A DNA stretch of 64,000 nucleotides from Didymodactylos carnosus. Taxonomy: Eukaryota > Rotifera > Eurotatoria > Philodinida > Philodinidae. The translations under genes and the position numbers were made by a program. The number at the start of each line of letters is the position of its first letter. Within the stretch, counting starts at the first letter, position 1. The DNA is taken from contig CAJNOQ010000105.1 in the NCBI GenBank assembly GCA_905250885.1, positions 9,555 to 73,554 on the forward strand. The letters run 5' to 3'. Below, piece by piece: positions 1 through 12,500 of the stretch. Under the pieces are notes generated by a model. That model was not told the origin of the DNA. It saw only the letters and a list, made by a program, of their open reading frames with translations, and searched no databases.

Positions 1-425
1 ATATTATCTTTTAAATTAAGTAAAATTTATTTTTTTTGCTAAAATTTTTTATTTTTTTTTTTATCTAATTAAAATTATCAAAAAAATTTTTATTTTTTTT
101 TTTTTTTTTTTATTTTTTTTTTTTTTTTTTTTTTTTGTATAACAATGTACAGAAGGTCTTAAGATCAAATTACATTTATAAAGTTTTAATTGAAGAAAAA
201 ATGAAGAGAACAAATCGTTATCAGTATATATATTGTATTAAGATTATTCGTACATGTAATCGAATATTTTTATTATCTATCATAGAGTTAAAAGTTAAAA
301 TAGAAGAATATAACATTGTTCTCAACAACAAATGTTCTTACTCATTCAATTCATGTTATTATGAATAAAATTGAATATAAAACAAGTTAATAGCAGCTGT
401 TTTTTATTAATTTTTATTCATTAAA
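1..425. other. AT-rich gene-free stretch with poly-T tract
   Basis: No credible gene is seen. Positions of about 85-136 are nearly pure T. A 77-codon open frame at 135-368 has low-complexity composition and no recognisable domain, so I do not count it as a gene. The stretch probably holds the upstream region of the receptor gene that starts at 426. Confidence 0.5.
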
Positions 426-1647
426 ATGGAAACGTAAGTAGAATGTTCAAAAGTTCAGCTAACAACAATAAAAAAACAAAAATGACGACTACAATGTATG
501 TCATTGTTATTCATTTTTCTACTTTAATATTTTTAGTCTAAATAAAGTATTGTACAAACTAAATATATATATATATTTTCATTTTAGTACTGATATAACA
601 ACTGAAATAGTGTCAACAGTAATAGTGCCATCAGATAATTCAGATTATCAACCAATTTATATTGATGATGAATTAACAACATATTTAATATTTTTATTTC
701 CCATCTATATGTTAGCCATAATATTGAATACTTTATCTATTTATTATATACTTATAACAAAAATTTATCGTCAATATTTATCAAATATATTTTTAGTATG
801 TATAAATATATCATCCATTTTTAGTATTCATGGTCATATATTTTTGGTTTTATTACGTTGGACAAATAATTCATCATCAAATCATTTATGTTCAATATCA
901 ATTTATACACGTGACTCTGGTTTTATTTGGTTTAATATACAAATATTATTATTAACAATTGAAAGGATTACATCAAATTTAAAATATAAAAATGAAAATA
1001 ATCATCGAATTAAATTATTTTTAATATTAATGACATTTATCTCATTTATATTATCAATAACAATACCAATATATTCATTAAAACAAAGTTATATACCATT
1101 TGATGGTCTTTGTATTCCAACAAATATTAATACGTACACAAAATATTCTCAATGGTTATATTATGGTTTTGGACATCCATTTTTATGGTCATCAGTTATT
1201 CTATTATTTTTCTTCTATTTAGGACTTTTAAAACGTCCAAATTTATTTAAAAATTCAATTAATTTAAAATATGCAAATAATGCAACATTTTTTCTAACAA
1301 TTTCAACATGTGTATGTCTATTTATTTTTACTATATTCAATGATTATATTGGTATTGGACAATCATTAATTGCATCTCAAAATGTATCAAATAAAAGATT
1401 TAATATTATGAATGTAAGAGATTTTATTATTGTTATACATAAAGTAATTATTGGTTCAACATTATTTCTTACTCGACGAGAATTACGTACATGGTTCTAT
1501 GATTATTTTATTAAATGTCAATTCTTACATGAAGGAACAATTCATCAACAACCACAAATATTTGACATTAAAAAGGATATACAAGATGATGATTATCATG
1601 ATTCTATTGTTGAAGCAAATTCATCAAATAGAGAAAATGATTTCTAA
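426..1647 (+). CDS. rhodopsin-like seven-transmembrane receptor (orphan GPCR)
   Basis: Two exons, 426-433 and 588-1647, give a protein of 355 aa. The first exon is only ATGGAAAC, followed by a GTAAGTA donor; a TTTTAG acceptor at 587 restores the frame (M-E-T-T-D-I-T). The large exon has seven hydrophobic segments. TM1 contains the usual Asn (ILNTLSIYYIL). A Cys precedes TM3 (NHLCS), TM3 ends in ER (LLTIERI) instead of DRY, and a conserved-looking RRELRTW follows TM7. The family is a plasma-membrane receptor acting through G proteins. The ligand cannot be told; the protein resembles the peptide-receptor-like orphan receptors that are expanded in rotifers. The gene is tail-to-tail with the truncated CDC27 gene, about 480 bp away. 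The exact start is less sure than the 7TM assignment. Confidence 0.8.
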
Positions 1648-1905
1648 AAAAAAAATTTTTCTAACAATTTTTTGATTTTATATTCAATGATAAAGACTCC
1701 TAATTGGATTTTATTAGCAGCACAGATATAATATTTATTTGTTTCAATAATCAACGAAAACTGAACGTGTGAAATATAATAATTAAAATCAAAGTTAGTT
1801 GCAATACATCATCTCTCGCAAAGATAAACGAATCTCTCCTGAGAGCTAATTATTATCTAATGTATTTAAATAATTCACGAAACTAAAATGTTTTACACTG
1901 GAATC

Positions 1906-1937
<32 letters not shown>

Positions 1938-2129
1938 TTAGTCTTCAAATAGTTAATAATATTTCACTTTACTCCGAATTTTGGGATACACAACAAAAAT
2001 TTTAAACTAAAATTGACTTTCTAGAAGGACGTGAAGCACTTCCAGTAGTCAAACTTTTTTTCGAATGTTAAAAGTTAGACAGAAGATCCATAAAATCCAT
2101 TAGATATTGTAAAAAAAAGCATTAAATAT
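1648..2129. other. spacer between convergent genes, with ATG microsatellite
   Basis: No exon is seen on either strand. A pure (ATG)n tract lies at about 1907-1937. This is where the missing 3' exons of the CDC27 gene would be expected, and nothing resembling a TPR is present. Confidence 0.6.
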
Positions 2130-4859
2130 TCAATGTTTTTTTCTTCTAATGTAGATTAGACCATACCGCTCACTCTTACTACTTACAGCTGGATGTTTTC
2201 GATGTGTTTCAGTTAACTCATGTGCTAATGTCGCTAATGCTACATCATCTTTCAATTGCCACAGCACCGTACTATAATATTCTAATCCATCGATATGATA
2301 AGGAAATTTTGTCCGTAGTTGACGATAAATTAGTGATGCCTGAAAATAAAGAGAAAAAAAAATGAGAATGATACTTGTTGTTACTATCTAATTCTATCAT
2401 ACTTTTTGATAATCATGTAGATGATACAATGATAATGCTAAATTTGATAGAACGTAAGGTGTATCTAAATGTTTTATGGTTATTGATTCAAATATATCGA
2501 CAGCTTGACGACATTCGTATAATGATAAATGTTGTAAACCTTCACCAAGTAATTTTAAAACATTGAGAATATTTTCAACAATTTCTATACAAAAAAAAAA
2601 AATTATCATGTAATATAAAAAAAAAGAATTGAGAACTAGACTATTCTTTTATACCTGATGTACGATGATGTGTTAATTGAATTTTTCTTAATTTATCTTT
2701 TTTATTTGTTATTTCAATTTCTCCATTTATACTTGTATTGTTTGTATTGCTGTGCCGTACTTGACTACGTGTCGTCATTTTTGTTGGTGATTCAAAAGAT
2801 GTGGGTGTTGTTAAACCCATTTCTGAACATGGAACACGTGTAGATTTTGGACGTTGATTTCGTTTTGGTAGAGTACGAACTGATTTTGTATTTTCCTAAT
2901 TAAAATATATATTTATATATGATTATAAAGAGAAATGAATAAAAAATTAGAGTTAACATACTTTAATAGCATCAGACGATAATGGTGTTTGTGTTCGGGT
3001 CGTAATAGATGTGGTTGGCGTACTAGAATAAAAATAAAATTTAAATAAAATTTTTTTGGCTATAAAATATCCGATAAACATACGTTCTTGTTTGTGTATT
3101 TGTTTGACTAATTACATTTCCATATGTGCCTAACACAGATGTTTGTTGTGTAGCACCAACACGACGTTGTGCCTAAATGACTAATTACTCGTATCATGTG
3201 TTTTATACATATTAATATTTTTTCTACATACTTTTCTTGTACTTGTTGTTTTTCTTGTATCATTTATTGTCGCTGATGTTGCTTCACGTCGATGATGACT
3301 CGTGATTGTTGCAACAAGAGCTGTTGTGGATGTTGATGTGGACGATTCATCATATTCAAATTGTTGTCTATAATTAAACAAAAAAAAAATATATTATTGT
3401 TACTTTATTAATTGACAAATATCTTAAATATTTACCCCACACGATTATTTGTTCTTTTTGGTGCTAATGGTGGATTCCTCAAACTTGGTACCCAAGTGGG
3501 TGTCATTATTGTTGGTGGTGTAAATTTATCTATTAGATCTTGATCACTGTCTGCTATACGATCAATTGGTGTAGATGTGATCAATCCAACGTTAATTGTT
3601 GTACCAACATTTAATAAATTATCAGCTAATTTCACTATCTGTTGCTGAGTTTGTTTTATATTATTGTTAACATTGGTCTATTAGAAAAAATTTCAAAAGA
3701 TATTAGCAAAAACTTTTGATAATAGATTTAATATTCTTGTGTATTCACCTGCTCGATGATTTGATTTTCATTTATTTGATCTTTTGGTGATTCGATACAT
3801 GGTGATGTGCATACATTTGGCTGTATATCTGGTACAGTACGACTTGGTAGTTTAAGTGCCGATGAACAAAATATACTTGTATCAACTCTCTCGCCTATAG
3901 AAACGAAAAATGATATCGTTTATAGAATTTTGTTTTTTTGAATTAACAATCAGAGAAAAATTTTCAATCATGCATAAAGCCACAAAGAACATTTTTACAT
4001 ATGTCAGTGAATTTTGCCATATCTAGTACTGACATCAAGAGGAAAAAAAACTCATTATGTAGAATCAGAATTATTGTCATAAAAATTTGTTGTAAAAAGT
4101 TGATAGAAATATCAACTTACCTAAATTGCATAATGCTTGAAATGATGACCATAAAAATGGGTTTAACTTTAATGAACGTCGATAACATTCTCCCGCTTTT
4201 AACACACGATCTGATTTTCTTCAAGGAAAAAATAAATAAAAATAATAGTTTAGAATCCATGTATAATTATAATTATTAGTACACATACTCGCAAACTTTG
4301 CCCAATAATTGTAAGGCAAACGAGGCTTGTTCTCCATGTTCATTAACAAAATCGTCTAATGATAATTGATCAATCGATGACCAACTTCCAACAAGAACAG
4401 CTTCGGCTTCATGAATTCTAAACAACAAACAATATATTTAATCAATCATTGTTTATATTTTCATTATACACACTTTTCAATATCAAAGCAACATTTTGCA
4501 AGTAATAATTTAGCAGTTGATATATGTTCAATAGATGAATTTCTTAATAGCCAATAAGATTTATTTACATCTCCACTTAAATAATATGTACGTGCTAACA
4601 AATAGGTCGATTCTTCATTTTTAACTAGAATAAAGAAGAATAAATATTTCAAACTATTTAAAACTCAATGAAAATAATCAACTAATTAACTTACCTTCTG
4701 CATACAATCGTTCAGCAAGAAAAATAGCATCGACATAATCGAAATTTTGAATAAATTGATTGATATAAAGCTAAAGAGAAAAAATTTTGAGAATAAAAAT
4801 TTATAAAAATGAAACAAAATAATTTAACATACTTTAACAGGATCAATTGGTACGGACAT
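2130..4859 (-). CDS. CDC27: CDC27/APC3 homolog, truncated before the C-terminal TPR array
   Basis: CDC27 is a TPR scaffold subunit of the anaphase-promoting complex; its C-terminal TPR superhelix binds the IR tails of CDC20/CDH1 and APC10. Thirteen exons join in frame from ATG 4859 to 2187, giving 577 codons. The N-terminal TPR domain is clear (DAIFLAERLYAE, STYLLARTYYLSGD, AKLLLAKCCFDIE, LKLNPFLWSSFQALCNLG). A long Ser/Thr/Asn-rich linker follows, then the start of the second domain (LGEGLQHLSLYECRQAVDIF, GLEYYSTVLWHLKDDVALATL). The last exon ends at HRKHPA with a good GTAAGT donor, exactly where animal CDC27 continues into the main TPR array, but no further exon is found down to the receptor gene. 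Reading through the donor adds about 15 residues to a TGA at 2130-2132. Roughly 300 residues that form the APC-binding surface are therefore missing. It is either a decayed copy or a breakpoint. Homology is sure; function is doubtful. Confidence 0.85.
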
Positions 4860-5815
4860 TCAATTAGAACAAGAATAAGAATAAAGGAATAAAAATAAAA
4901 CAATAACTAAAGAATGAAGAAATAAGTTTATTCCTTTTTACTTTAATTCGAGGTTAAACAATGTTACAATAGATAAAGACTTTAAAAGACGAATGGCTAA
5001 AGAAGAAAAAAATCATGTTAATCGAACACTCGCACATAAATAAACAAAAGTTTTATCCAAAAAAAAAGATGCTGTTTTACGTAAGAATAGATCTTTGTTT
5101 TAAATCATAAAATATTTACTAAGAGATAGAGAGTTGCGCAAAAATAACCGATCTTTTTCTTGCTATGAACCGAAATTTTTTCTGTCTGAGGCAAGAATAG
5201 TCCTAACTTTTCAGACATGGTATATATGAACCATTTTTAAACATGTCTGTTCATTTCCGCAGTAGACCATTTGCTTCGTTCACAAGTTTTCTCGCAACTA
5301 AAAAAAAGAAATTAAAAAGATTGTCGTCACGTTTTATTCAGTTAAATTCTTTCACATTTAATTGGAGGGCTAACAAATGGAAAAATGAAAACTAATAAAA
5401 CAGTTATTGAAAGTACTGTTACATAAAGAAAAATAACATAACAAAACAAAAAAATTCATTTAAAAAAATAACAAATGTACCGTCACCCGAACAAACTGGA
5501 ACACGCACACACACACACACAAATATTTTGACTTGCCCATAGTTTTATCACGTAATGAACATACTTGAGGTAGCACAATTAATATTAAGAAATAATATTT
5601 TGTCAGATCGTCGTACAAACAAGAGATTGAATAATAACAACAAAACAAAAAATCGTCGAAAAAAATTTAAGTTTTGAAAGACTCATTAAAAATATTTGAG
5701 TTTCTGCGAGAAAACAAAAATAATAAGAAAAAAAAATGTTGAATAATAACAATATAATAACAAAATAATAATATTGCACTAACAACAAAAACAATAAGCA
5801 AAACAAAACAACTTT
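4860..5815. other. intergenic, no gene seen
   Basis: This lies between the CDC27 start and the DNAJC22 stop. It holds a short (CA)n run near 5505-5520 and AT-rich sequence. Short open frames here lack splice or domain support. It should contain the CDC27 promoter and the DNAJC22 3' UTR. Confidence 0.5.
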
Positions 5816-7535
5816 TTAAACTGGATTTTCTCGTTTTTGTTTATTTTTCCATTGTTTTTGTTTTCGTGCCGCTGATAAACGATCACATGCTTGTTGAATA
5901 TTGATAAATGTCGCTTCAGCATTACGTTTAGCATCAGCATCCTAAAATTATCATTTGAAAAAGTAGAAAAATTCATTGAAAAACTATTAAAACTCTTAAC
6001 ATAGACAATGATGACTCTCTTACTGTTTAACTCAAAAGAAATTGCTCGTCTACTTACACGAAAACGATCAGGATGCCATTTTCGTGCGAGTGCTTTACAT
6101 CTGGTTTCAATTTGTTTTTGATCTGCGTCAGGTTTTAATTCAAGTAACTTGAAGAAGAAAAAAAAATATACAAAATATTGATGAACAAATCATTGAATGT
6201 ATCACAAATCTTACTTCAAATGCTTGTTTATCACTTTCGAAATCAAATGTTGTCCATATTTCTGTCCATATTCCAGTTAAACCCTGTTTTAAATAAAATG
6301 CCCATATTTCACTTAAGACATGTCGCAATTGTTGATACGCTTGTGATTTAAAAAAATCCGCAATAACATCTTTTACTTTCACTTTTTCACCATTAATATC
6401 GACATTTAAATTTTGATATATAGCACTTGATGTAAAAAAGCCAAAGACAAGTAAACCAATGAAAAAAATTGTATAACGTTTTAGTGTCTTTCGTCGAGAT
6501 TTCAAGGGCGGTTTCTGTTGAAGCGTTTCAACTGTGGATGTGGTTTTATTCGATGAACGCAACGTTTCTGATTTCTTTGATAATACTATCGTATCAAAAT
6601 AATTGTGATCCCAATCAACTTTCCATTCAAATAATAAACATGAGAGAAATGCTGATATATTAAACGACGGTGATAAGTGAAGTCGAGTAAATAAAAATGG
6701 AAAGCCCAGCCAAGCACCGAGCAATGGCCACACGAATGAACAACGACGTGGACCCAACGTTCCCATTAATTGTACTCCTAAAGAAAATAGACAATGTTAA
6801 AAATAATTTGTTCAATTATTACGAAGATACGTACATACCGATCGCCATGCTAATTGTTGAACATGACGAAATAAACAATGATTTAAAATTTAATAGTAGC
6901 CATTCCTCGGGAAATGCATAATAAACAATAGAACCATAGAATATGGCCGTAAGATATTGTCCTAGAATCGATAAGAGTTATAACAATATTTTAAACAATA
7001 TACAAAAAATTTGTTCATGTTTCTGTCCTCGACCGCATTGAAACAACAAATATTTCAATGTTTCGCTAACAGATAATATAATATTGACTGAAGTTGTAAG
7101 TGTCTTTTTACTTTAATCTCATTTTAAAACACATTTAAATCAACCATCAGTCTTAAGCAAGTTTCTGCGTCAAAATGAAGAAATTGCAAATATATGAGGA
7201 ATAAAAAATTTGAAGATTATTTTCTTCTATCATTACTTGATACTTTAGTTTATCTATATCGTTTACTTACCAGCACATCTTAATGTTTCGAATGCTGGTG
7301 ATTTACGTTGTTTCATTTTTAATTTGTAATTATGAATTGTTACTTGATCACCATTCGCTTGATTCACGTAATTATTCATATTGAAGATAATATCACGCAG
7401 TAAACCAACACCAAAACCACCGAATGTTGTTAACCATACAAATGTATGTTGAAGTCGTCCTAGATAAAAATGATGTAAACCAAAAAGCCCACCAATTATT
7501 GAAAAAATATATGCAATTAATATATATTTCGCCAT
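5816..7535 (-). CDS. DNAJC22: DNAJC22 (Wurst-like) membrane J-domain protein
   Basis: Five exons (7271-7535, 6839-6961, 6215-6777, 6058-6147, 5816-5941) give 388 aa, close to the family length of about 340. It is a multi-pass membrane co-chaperone; the fly homolog Wurst recruits Hsc70 and clathrin for endocytosis. The start MAKYILIAY matches the family start MAKGLLVTYA, which is why I chose ATG 7535 over upstream options. The TM2 domain follows (IIGGLFGLHHFYLGRLQHTF). Several membrane segments lie in exons 2 and 3, including TIFFIGLLVFGFFTSSAIY. The C-terminal J domain carries the catalytic HPD (ALARKWHPDRFR) and ends in a basic tail, KQWKNKQKREN. A TTCTAG acceptor just upstream of the ATG suggests a 5' UTR intron or a trans-splice site. 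Nothing looks broken. Confidence 0.92.
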
Positions 7536-9532
7536 TATGGAAAAATCAGATGGAGAATCTGCAATAAATCTAGAACAAAAGTCATAGAAAAAAAGCATAG
7601 GCAAACTGTAGTATCTCGATTGTAGTACACAGAAGTAAGATGCATTGTAGAATTCAAAGAAGTTGTAAGTGTTTGCCAGTCAAAAGTATGTCTTTTAGTC
7701 TAATTTTACACTTTTAATTATAAACGCATGAAAATTTCGGAATCAACGCTAGACGTTATAATACAAAAAACTGAGGGCAAAGTGTTTTAACTACCCACGC
7801 CAGTCACGTTTCATAGTATGATTGAGATCGAGAGATTTTCTTAGTCCAATTAATAAAACAACACCTTATGCTCAATGCTGCCATTTTCTACAATTTACAT
7901 AAGAGTGCCTCTATTGAAGTGAGTTATGCGTTCTGATCTAAAATATTAATGTAGCTATCATGATATTCTCTATCACTATCTGAAAAAATTAAATTACTTA
8001 TACTTTTTGTCTAAAAAATGGTTGTAGTCTATATTGTAGTCATATTTTAATGATTGCTACTGTGGGAACTACGTGGTAATGGCCAAGGCACAATTTCCGA
8101 TCGACAGGAAATGTACGCTATATGATGTATAGAATGGGTATGATATTGAGGAGACATTAACCAAACTAATTTCAATATGTCAAATTAATCAAATGCGTCG
8201 CCTTATTACATATTTTTAGAAATAAATTATTGGAAGGGAAGTGATACATTTCCAATCCATGAGCACTATCGATATTATTTTGAATATATATGTTTTGTTT
8301 TAAAACAATAGATCAAGTAATTAAACACTCCTCTTTCGCTTAAAACTAATCAGTTGAAAAGCAGCTGTAGAGAATTAATGGCAGATTTTCGAGGCGAAAA
8401 TAATAGAATCAACAGCGATTCTGGATCCAAAACATGAAAATCAGAAAAGCTTAAGAAAAAGAGGTAGAAAATCAGTAGACCTTAGGGCATAAAAGAGCAG
8501 AAACGAGACAGAAAAAGTTTCAAAAATCAGAATTTTTCTGCTATGAGTTGGAAAGTGATAAATCACGATAAAATTTATTGCAATATCTGTTATTCATTTG
8601 TTTATGAGCGCCGATATGAGAAGTAATTTATCTAGATTTTATTTACCGGAGAGTAGATAAATGTTTCAGGAGGACTAATGTGAGATGTTATGTTTTTTGT
8701 GAATTATTGATTTCCGACATGACAAAATATAATATACAAAGTGAGACATCAGCTAGATAAATGACTAGATATGAGCATAAGAGTTATCGGCAGAAGTTAT
8801 ATCACAATTACTTGCATTTTGTTCCTCATCAAATATTTAAAATCTTCATACGAATTTTTTCATTGTCAAATTAATAATATCAGTATTTCTATTTGACTAT
8901 TCTCATTGTCGTGTATGATCGTAGTAATCATATTTTGTTTTGTTTTATGTTTTATAAATAGAGAAGCAATTAGCAAAAAAATATTGTGCAATTGATAAAA
9001 CATAGAAATTGAATTGTTTTTCTTCACAGAAAAAACAGCTATAACACTTATTACATTGACAATATAAACAACAAAAATAAAAATTCATTCACTATCTACT
9101 AAGAACATGAAATGAAAGAAAATAACGAAATATTTCAAAAGAAATAGAAAAAAAAAATATTAGCCTCTATGTATTTTTCGATAGATAAGAAAAACTTTAA
9201 CGGTAGGAATATCTCAAACATATAAATATGTTAACGGTATTTCTTAGAAAACTCGTATTGTATTTTCAGACCGTAATGAAACTGAGATATTTAATTTCTA
9301 GATTTAAATAAATATAAAGAGAAATTATGTCCCGAGAATAATGTGTTTTCATTTTCGATGTACAAAATACAACTGATTTATCATTTTTTTTTTTTTAAAG
9401 TGTAAAATAATACATTATTCACGATTGAAGAAAAACGTATCATCGCAATCTTCACATATTAACAAATAAAATAAAATTGATGATAAATAAACAAAATGCC
9501 AACAAATTTTTATGGAAAAATAAAAAATAAAT
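7536..9532. other. intergenic, no gene seen
   Basis: No exon-like open frame is present on either strand. The only structure noticed is a degenerate stretch at about 8405-8545 that resembles the ends of the hAT-like element in the BRD8 intron (listed separately). Confidence 0.5.
8405..8545. mobile_element. degenerate fragment related to the hAT-like element at 50315-51844
   Basis: The left part (tggatccaaaacatgaaaat) matches the left end of the 50315 element, and the right part (cagaaacgagacagaaaaag) matches its right end. Both share the ATCAGAAA motif. Internal sequence is almost absent and no target duplication could be recognised, so this looks like an old, internally deleted relative. 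Confidence 0.45.
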
Positions 9533-12500
9533 TCACGATACTTCAGCATTGAATCGCCGATGTGTGGCTACAGGCGTTTTAGGAACAGCTCCCCAATGTA
9601 GAGAAAGACCAATGAGATCTTCTTGATGACGACTATTTAAACAGGGCTCCGATTGAGATCGTTGTAATCGAGGAAATATACATTCGAATTTTGATAAAGT
9701 TTCATCGATCTAAATGAGAGAGTATAATAAAAAAAAAATGTTTTCTCTTAGACTAATTAATCAAATTTATATTCATTAAGAGAGCAACTATAATTCGTCA
9801 ACAGATTGTTCAATCAAAAGATTTTATATTAGTTTCAGTTGCTCAAAGAATTACTAAAATTGTATTGATAATAACATAAAGAGTAGTTCTCATTTGTCTA
9901 ACTATCCACGTTGACTGGGAAAGAAAAGTTAGAAGATTTTTTCTCGCTAGAATAGGCGATAGAGCCGTGTTTCTTTTTTACTCCTAATACTTCGAAAAAC
10001 ATTTTCTTATGTTACCTCTGAATCGAAATTAGGTCTTATATTTGGATCATAGTCGGTTGATTTTTTAATTAGTTCAATTATTTGAGATGGTGTATCATCT
10101 CGGCATTGTTCAGCGTTTATTTTTAAACGGCCTTTTCCCACTAACCACATAATCTAAATGATAAAGAAACGTTAGTTATTTTTGGAGGAGAAAAAAAATA
10201 CAAAATTTTACAATTTTACCTGTTCTTTATTGGTAATAGGACTATGTGGTAATTTTCCACTGAACATTTCATAAACTACGCATCCGTAGCTATACACATC
10301 GGCTTTAGTTGAATAACAATTGGGATCTTTTTGTTGTATAACTTCTGGTGCCTATTTGACAAAAAAAAAAAAATATATATACACGAAATAATAATAATAA
10401 AACCAAAGAAAAAAGAAATAAGATTTGTCACTAACCATCCATAATACAGAACCGGTCGGTTGAAATTGTGGTATTGTTCCTTCGACAAGAACAGTTTTTA
10501 CTGTTGCTAATCCAAAATCACCAATTTTCACTTTCCAGCTAATTCCAACATCATCATGTTCAGCACACATATCGAGAAAAATATTGCTCGATTTAAGATC
10601 TCGATGAATAATTTCACGATCATGAAGATATCTAAAAAGAAAATGATAGATCGTACAATAGAATAAATATTAAAAATGATCTAAATGAAACATTAATTTG
10701 ATTACGTACGACATTCCTTGACATATTTGTCTTGCAATATCAATCAATTGTGTAATTTTCCACTCTCGATCAAGTATGTGTATGTGTTTGTATAATGTAG
10801 AACCTATTAAATAAAAAAAGAAATAATAAATTCTTTAAATTGTGTCACAGATATCAATTTAAACTTATTTTTAGAGTTAGTATGGTACTGATGAAAGAGA
10901 AGATTTTTCAAACTTAAATTCGTTAAGTAAAATAGACATTTTTTTCTTTCAGAATGCGTGTAGTATCAAATATCGTGCACTATTATTAGGTTTTGTTTAA
11001 TAATTTGTAATCAATGATTATCTTACCTTGACACCATTGAGTTATTATGGCAAAACGAGGAGATATGACATAACCATAAAAATTTAAAGTATTTTGATGA
11101 GTAATTTTCTTCAATGCATATACTTCATTTTTGAACGCTTGTAATTGAGAAGTTGTTGGATCAACAAAATTTAATTCTTTTAAAGCCACATGACCTATAA
11201 AGAAGACTATTTATAGTAATAAACAAAATCAAATGATATAAAATACAATCTACGTACCGTGTAATCGAACTTCAGCTTTATATACAGTACCTAAAATTAA
11301 TTATATTACATTTAATATTAAATTGAATAATATTAATCATCTTACCATAAGTTCCTCGTCCAACCATTCGTCCTCTATTAAGTACATCATCAGGACGTAT
11401 TTCCCATTCACTGATAGACTTCTAAAATATGTAAAAAATCATATTCAATAATTTGTTCTTTTTTTTGTGTCGTATACCAATCAGCTTACATTAGTCAGTC
11501 GCCTTAAATCCGTGTCATTTACTTTAGCACTTGGTCGTCTTATATCACTAGGACTATTTGATGGAGAATCATTCCCAGCTAGAAGTAGAATGAAGTAGTT
11601 TAATAAGAGAAGAATTCAAAAATATCAAATCCAAACCATAAAAGAAGGTTATTCAACCCAATCAAGTACAATGTGATGAGGAAAAACATTTTTTTGCTAA
11701 TAATTTGATAATAAAACTAATACTTCAATAAAATAAAGCAAAAGTATGGAAAAAAACTAAAAAAAAAAGGATTCTTCGCTTGTTCAAGTGAATGACATTC
11801 GATCACCTGAGCAAAACTTGATGGTGAAACTAACTACTACCCAATCAATATTTTAAAAGAAAATAGTGTGCCATCATAGAACCATCACCATTAGCAATAT
11901 ATCACTAGATATGTAGATTAAAATTTGTTTAATTATGTCATGGACTTATACGAAAAAACAAATTTTTGTTTTTAATAACTTCTCATTTTGTGTATTCATG
12001 CGAAACAAATTGTGTGCTCGAGAAGATGTAAAGTGTAGTATTGTGATTATAGGGAAAAGTCATACCAAAAATAAACAATAGACTAATCATAATGCATCCC
12101 AAAGGAATTTTTAGAAAAAAAACAACAACAACCTAAATTCTAACTAAATATGTGATCATTCCAGAAGAAAAATGAAATACAAAAGCAAAGATATAGCGTT
12201 TTTCTTTCTCATATGCTTCGTTAATCTTACACAATAATAGTTGTGGTATATTCAAAAATTTTGATGTAGATGTAGGCAATGATGATGATGTAATAGTTTG
12301 TGAATGAAATAGTGACGATGCAAATAAACCTGTGGAAATAACTGTTGTTGACAAACAACATGGTGCGGAAAATGGAGAAAATGAGGATTTTATAGATTGT
12401 CGATGATTTTCTTGTTGTTGTACTTGTTGTTGTGAATAATTGATATAATTATCAGTATTTAATTCCTTATTACTGTTATTATTATTATTATTATTAGTCG

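Noticed and set aside
135-368. 77-codon open frame upstream of the receptor gene
   Set aside because: Low-complexity composition, starts inside a poly-T region, no domain and no splice context.
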